Assembly (NCBI GenBank): GCA_963731035.1
Contig: CAVSUY010000022.1
Span: forward strand, 556,105-620,104
Source of the DNA: JAANXG01 sp963731035
Lineage (GTDB): Bacteria; Pseudomonadota; Gammaproteobacteria; Arenicellales; JAANXG01
Length of the DNA: 64,000 bases
Reading direction: 5' to 3'
The translations under genes and the position numbers were made by a program. This document shows, one piece after another, positions 60,028 through 64,000 of the stretch (within the stretch, counting starts at the first letter, position 1; each line of letters opens with the position of its first letter). Below the pieces are notes generated by a model. It ran no database searches, had not been told where the DNA came from, and saw nothing but the letters and a program-made list of their open reading frames with translations.

Positions 60028-62331
60028 TTATAATGGTACGAAGCAGAAGAATCCGTAGGACTCTGTTACTTTCGCGATGAACGCAAAGTATCTGTTCTTC
60101 TCCCACTCCCTTGAGTATCGCCACCCTTGCAACACGAGACCGATTACCACGATGGCCAGGACCACCACAAGCGCGATCAGTCTCGCCAATCCCATATCAC
60201 TGAGAGAGTGGATTTCCGAGTCTCGCTTGATTGTTTTCAAGCTTTTCCGGATACGTTGCGAGAAGCTTACGCTCCTTCTCGTTCCTCTGCGCGAGCGAAC
60301 AATCTCTTCTTCGTTGGTGCTCCGGAGTTGCTCCATTTTCGACTCCTGCGTCTTCAATAGCGCAGCTACTTTCAATTTATTCTTCTTCTCTGCCTGACCT
60401 TCGTAGACCTGTATCATCTGATCGACGACCGGCTGCAGTTTCTTGAATAGAGCCGAATTCTGAGACTGGGCGAGGTATCGGCGCAGATAATATAAGTCGT
60501 TCAAATCAGGAGTATCCGTTGCATAGCTTTCATTGATCTGCGCGAGATCTTTTCCGACTGCGTCCATATACTGTGTTCCTGCCTTGTCCATCAGCCCCAG
60601 TTTCTCGTTCAAGATACCGTACAGAGTCTGCACGCTGATTCTTCCTTCCGGATCCGGCAGCTCGTCCCTGTCATGCAATATGCCGGGGGGCACTACTCGG
60701 TACTTGTCTATATCGCCGGCCAGGTAGACAGCAAGCTTGTAAAGCGCCTTTGCGGCGATGTCGTACAGCTTGCGTTTCAAGGCGGAGTCGACAATAAATT
60801 GCATCTCCTCCTGTCTTTCCGGGTCGTTTCCCCCGAAGCCTGCCAGCGGGATCTCATATGCCATTCTCACGTAGTCAGGTACATCGTAGTGCACCAGCTT
60901 GTCGATGAAAGCTTCGTACTTATCCCCGAGTCCGTCTGCCTCGTATACCTTCTTAATGCCATACGACACGGTCTCGGTATCCCGCGCCTTCAAAGCAGCA
61001 GCCAGATATGAGTCAAACCTCTTGTCGGCGACCTGTAGTCTTAGTACCAGGCTCTGTAAGGAGGCTTTTTCAGGGCCATGTAAGTTTCCTTCCTTTGATA
61101 CGGCATATACCTTCTCGACCATATTCAAGGGTGGGCTGCCGCCAAGAATACGTTCGAACATTTCTTCTGCCTGACCGGTTTCTCCGGAGTTGAGATAGTA
61201 GCGGCCAAGCTCGAAGACCTCCTCGTCCGTCCGGGCCCGGTGCTTGGCCTGTTTGACCACTGCTTCGGCCAGCTCCGGCTCCTCGGCGGACTTCAACCCC
61301 GAAACGATCTTTAGGAGAGTATCGACAGAACGCGTGGACTTCGCATCGGCTTCCAAACTCTGCCTGATGATGTCCCCGGAACTGAGTAGCTTATGCTTCT
61401 TGGTGATCTGAAGTAACTGCAACAAGCGATCGTAAGCCGAGGTTGCGCTCGCCAGCCTTTCGATTCCTGCGGTAGCATCAGATATTCGTCTTTGCTCGAT
61501 GAGGAATCGTATGCCGTTTAGCGCCGCCTCGTACTCTCGGCTCGGCAGAACACTGTTCTGATCGATGTTCTGCAAGGACTTGACGATTGTATCGACCGCC
61601 GCCCCCGGCCTTGCGTCAGCGAAGTACAGCGCGGCCAAGCTGTGGTCGAGATAGGAGGATAAGACCTCCTTAAGCGACAGGGTAGACCTTCAGATACGGG
61701 TCACCTGACACCAGGTCTGGAATCGACACAGTCCTCTCGCTCTCGGACTCGAGCAGCTCAATATCGTTCCGTTTTCGATAGCTTGAGCAGCTTGTTCGTC
61801 TTATCCAGGGTCTGGCTCAAGGCCTGGACGTTGTCATCGGCACGCGCGATATTCGGCAGGTAGAAGAGAATGACGCAGAGTATCAGTATCGCTGTCAGCG
61901 CCGCTCGCATCCTGCCGTGGACGAATGAGTACTTTGAATGACCAAAGAGAATCAGGCCCAGCACGGTTATTGGGAAGAATATGATAACCAGGTTGTTTCC
62001 GATGAGGAATTCGAGGGGTTGAGTCGGAAACAGCGCGAAACCCACGGCTCTTCGAGCTACGAGGATACCCCGAGTCGGTCACAAAATTGCTGGTCTCCTC
62101 CGATCTAAACGCCTGAAGTCTTGCCTGGTAGTCCGCAAGTTTTGCATCGAGCTGCTGCTTCTCCTCCATGAGCTTTTTTACGGCCGCCTCGTGGTCGGCC
62201 CGTACCTTCTTCAAATCTCTTTGGTGTCGGTCCTTCAATACCTGCAGCTCCTTGGCCGGACTGTAGGCGGGCTTGGTAACGGGGTATTCAGTGTTGGACT
62301 GGGCCCGTGCGACGCCAGACACCAGAAACAT
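60028..62331 (-). pseudogene. Long coiled-coil / membrane / TPR-like protein, frame broken at least three times
   Basis: Four reading-frame segments join into one protein of about 760 aa if single bases are removed near 62065, 61766 and 61681. Segment 1 (62331-62065): short signal-like start ending ARAQ and coiled coil (LKDRHQRDLKKVRADHEAAV). Segment 2: two TM helices (NNLVIIFFPITVLGLILFG and AALTAILILCVILFYLPNIA). Segment 3: DIELLESESERTVSIPDLVSG. Segment 4 (61676-60028): about 500 aa of helical repeat-like sequence (EEVFELGRYYLNSGETGQAEEMFERIL) and a C-terminal TM helix (LIALVVVLAIVVIGLVL). No known family. Either decayed or a consensus-error artefact. A possible fourth break near 60030-60040 is described in findings. 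Confidence 0.6.
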
Positions 62332-62385
62332 GACAAGAACAAGAACACTACCTTCATGGTATCGACTTTCATTATTTTCACCGGC

Positions 62386-63680
62386 CTAGCTTCTGTTCTT
62401 TGCGTCGAAATATGCATCCTCGAGCTCTGGGACCCTGAGCACTCTCTGTCCCTGGCCCGTCGATACATTTCTTAGGACTTCATTGATTTCATTGCCCGTG
62501 TACTTCACCCCCCACTTCACTGATTTGGTGAAGCTTTTTTCGACGCCAGTGCCAGTCTGATATAGCCGAGAAAGAACGTGGTAGGCCTTCGGGTAGGACG
62601 CCGTTGGCGGCCTGCATGACATATTGAGCACCCTTGCGTGCGTTGCCGGGAACGCCGAATCCGGCGACCAGGCACAAGCCGTAGTAGTATTCCCCCTGGG
62701 GGTCGCTATGTTGAGCGGCTTTTTGAAAATATTCGGCGGCCGTGCCATCGTCCTTTCTGGTACCAAGGCCCCTGGCTGACATATAGCCCAGCATCGTGAG
62801 AGCTCGAGGGAAATCCTGGGACGCAGCCCCGCGAAACAAGCGGAAGGCTTCTTTGTCGTTGATCTACCCCGTTCAAGCCAAAAAACATTGCGAGGCCGGC
62901 CTGATAGGTGGCCTCGGAGTTGCCACCCGTAACGTGTTCCTCCGGCTTCAGTCGTTTGGACAGAGACACCAATCCGGCATGATCACCATCCACCCTTAGC
63001 CCACGTTCCACCAGAATCCGAGACTTTCGGTTGTCTCCCCGATCCAATGAGGCACGAGCAAGCCGATAGTAGCGGTCAGCAATCCGACTCAGACCATTCT
63101 TGGCTGCCTCGTTTGTCGGGTCCATCGAGAGAACTCTCTGGTAGATATCAAATGCGTTCTCGTGAGGTGGGGTGGTTAGCTGATCATTCTCCACGTAGTG
63201 GTCGGCCCGTGACAAAAGCTGTTCAATCTCTGTCGGCTGTGGTTCGACTCGTTCCGTGGCAGGGCCTGTTTGCGTGGGAGCGTCGCTATTATGCTCGCTC
63301 TGCAGGTCTCCTTCGGACTCCGACTTCTTCACCTCCTCCTTGGGCTTCACCGTCGAAGGGGGATTCGTATCGACGATACCCCCTTGCTTTGAGGTCCGCG
63401 TGCTTGTGACGTAATCCTTGAAGATGTAGCCCTCCATGTCCCCTTTCTTTATTTGAAACCAGTCACCCACCTTCCCCGTGGACTGAAAACTTCCACCGTT
63501 GTCTACATGGTCGATTGTTGCGCTGAACGGATCTGGGCTGGCCTTCACAGGAACGGTAACATTCGGGCTGACAGTTATGGTCGCAAGGGCAGCCCCTGTG
63601 TTCTGCTGCGCCATCGCGTTCCCGAAAGCGTAGAGCAGGAATACCCCAATCACGGCTCTTGTCAACGTCCTGATGGGCAT
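62386..63680 (-). pseudogene. Secreted SH3-like / TPR / Sel1-like repeat protein, frame broken twice
   Basis: Start at ATG 63680: signal peptide (MPIRTLTRAVIGVFLLYAFG...NAMAQ), then a bacterial SH3-like domain (VTVPVKASPDPFSATIDHVD, GDWFQIKKGDMEGYI), a Lys/Glu linker, TPR-type helices (AFDIYQRVLSMDPTNEAAKNGL) and Sel1-like repeats. Continuity needs one base removed near 62864 (into INDKEAFRLFRGAASQ) and one near 62584 (from AANGVLPEG into YHVLSRLYQTGTGVEK). The repaired protein ends DAYFDAKNRS and would be about 430 aa. The repeats suggest a periplasmic protein-interaction scaffold. Confidence 0.65.
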
Positions 63681-63849
63681 TCTGATCCAATCTCTGAGGT
63701 GACGATGTTCACTTGGCACAACTCCTCATTACTCCTCGTTCCTAGCCGCCCGCACTCTTGAACATGGGAAGACACAATCAGCATATCACCTGAACTAGTC
63801 TCTAAAGCATCACGTCGTTCTCTCCGTCGCTACTGTGCTTGCTCCGACT

Positions 63850-64000
63850 TCAAAAGGTGATCACAACACGTCCGGATTCGCCATGGTTTTCGCACGTATA
63901 CTGCCCCGTGAGTCCACCCGCTTCGGCGAGGCTCATCTCAGCGCTACATGCAGGGGACGGATAGAACATCCACGAGAAATTCAACGTCAACTTCTCTTTG
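63850..64000 (-). CDS. C-terminal fragment of an unknown protein (cut by window edge)
   Basis: A minus-strand frame with no stop from 63999 down to a TGA at 63850-63852 encodes 49 residues, including LTLNFSWMFYPSPACSAEMS and GQYTCENHGESGRVVITF. The two cysteines and strand-like ending suggest the last strands of a small extracellular or periplasmic beta domain. The start lies outside the window. It is upstream of the SH3/Sel1 gene on the same strand. Confidence 0.4.
   Translation of the reverse strand, partial: KEKLTLNFSWMFYPSPACSAEMSLAEAGGLTGQYTCENHGESGRVVITF

Noticed and set aside
56626..64000. Direct repeat of the tRNA-Phe 3' end marking the far side of an island
   Set aside because: I looked for CTGTCCCTGGCCACCA or a close copy to the right edge and saw none; the far boundary, if any, is outside the window.

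Overview
The window is a chromosomal segment of a GC-rich gammaproteobacterium. The 6S RNA gene sits between zapA and the 5-formyl-THF cyclo-ligase gene, pepP-ubiH-visC lie in a row behind a YgfB-family gene, and mutY is followed by yggX; all three are gammaproteobacterial arrangements. The four-cysteine APS-type CysH, the DUF934 gene overlapping cysI, a TauE/SafE permease and a class I c-type cytochrome would suit a Chromatiales/Ectothiorhodospiraceae-like or other sulfur-adapted lineage, but that placement is inference. Many genes start with GTG or TTG.

Positions 1-56,625 are ordinary, densely packed core genome. 1-10,008: a membrane-protein fragment, VWA protein, M18 aminopeptidase, GluQ, cytochrome c, RF3, FmdB-like zinc ribbon, and the divergent ppsR/ppsA pair. 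10,158-19,980: ExeAB-type secretion factors, a stand-alone 5'-3' exonuclease, a DUF4124 protein, Lgt, a lipoprotein, a YyaL-type thioredoxin-domain protein, and an isocitrate dehydrogenase fused to two CBS domains. 20,050-31,482: EamA transporter, folK, a PfkB kinase, gcvH, fur, ubiquinone hydroxylases, pepP, ygfB, zapB-like/zapA, 6S RNA, fau, ymdB-like, EVE protein and a cyclophilin. 31,630-38,583: a two-subunit 2-oxoacid:ferredoxin oxidoreductase and an assimilatory sulfate-reduction cluster, all on the minus strand. 38,721-50,341: hrpA, a YdcF-like protein, an Sfp-type PPTase, ilvA, rpiA, a glycoside-hydrolase-like protein, a CPXCG protein, trmB and thiG/thiS. 50,460-56,625: tRNA-Gly(CCC), otsB, a BCAM0308-family protein, CHAD, site-2 protease with CBS, PqqD-like, mutY, yggX and tRNA-Phe(GAA).

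From tRNA-Phe to the right edge the character changes: base composition is visibly more AT-rich, there is a complete IS3-family element, and every other gene is a short secreted, lipoprotein or membrane protein of unknown function. This looks like a genomic island or a variable region next to a tRNA gene. Two adjacent genes there (SH3/TPR/Sel1-like, and coiled-coil/TM/TPR-like) are broken by five frameshifts, each repaired by deleting a single base. They are either decaying genes or the product of consensus insertion errors.

Three families of intergenic inverted repeats run through the core part: a seven-site family with core TAGGAGCGGCTTCAGCCGCG, a three-copy family with GTCCCGACA...CCGACCT ends, and an element with AGTGTACCCCG ends (one 217-bp copy and one 35-bp palindrome). 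I found no defence system, CRISPR array, prophage or biosynthetic cluster. The most unusual items are the IDH-CBS fusion, the AGTGTACCCCG repeat element, and the tRNA-Phe-linked accessory region with its broken repeat-protein genes.
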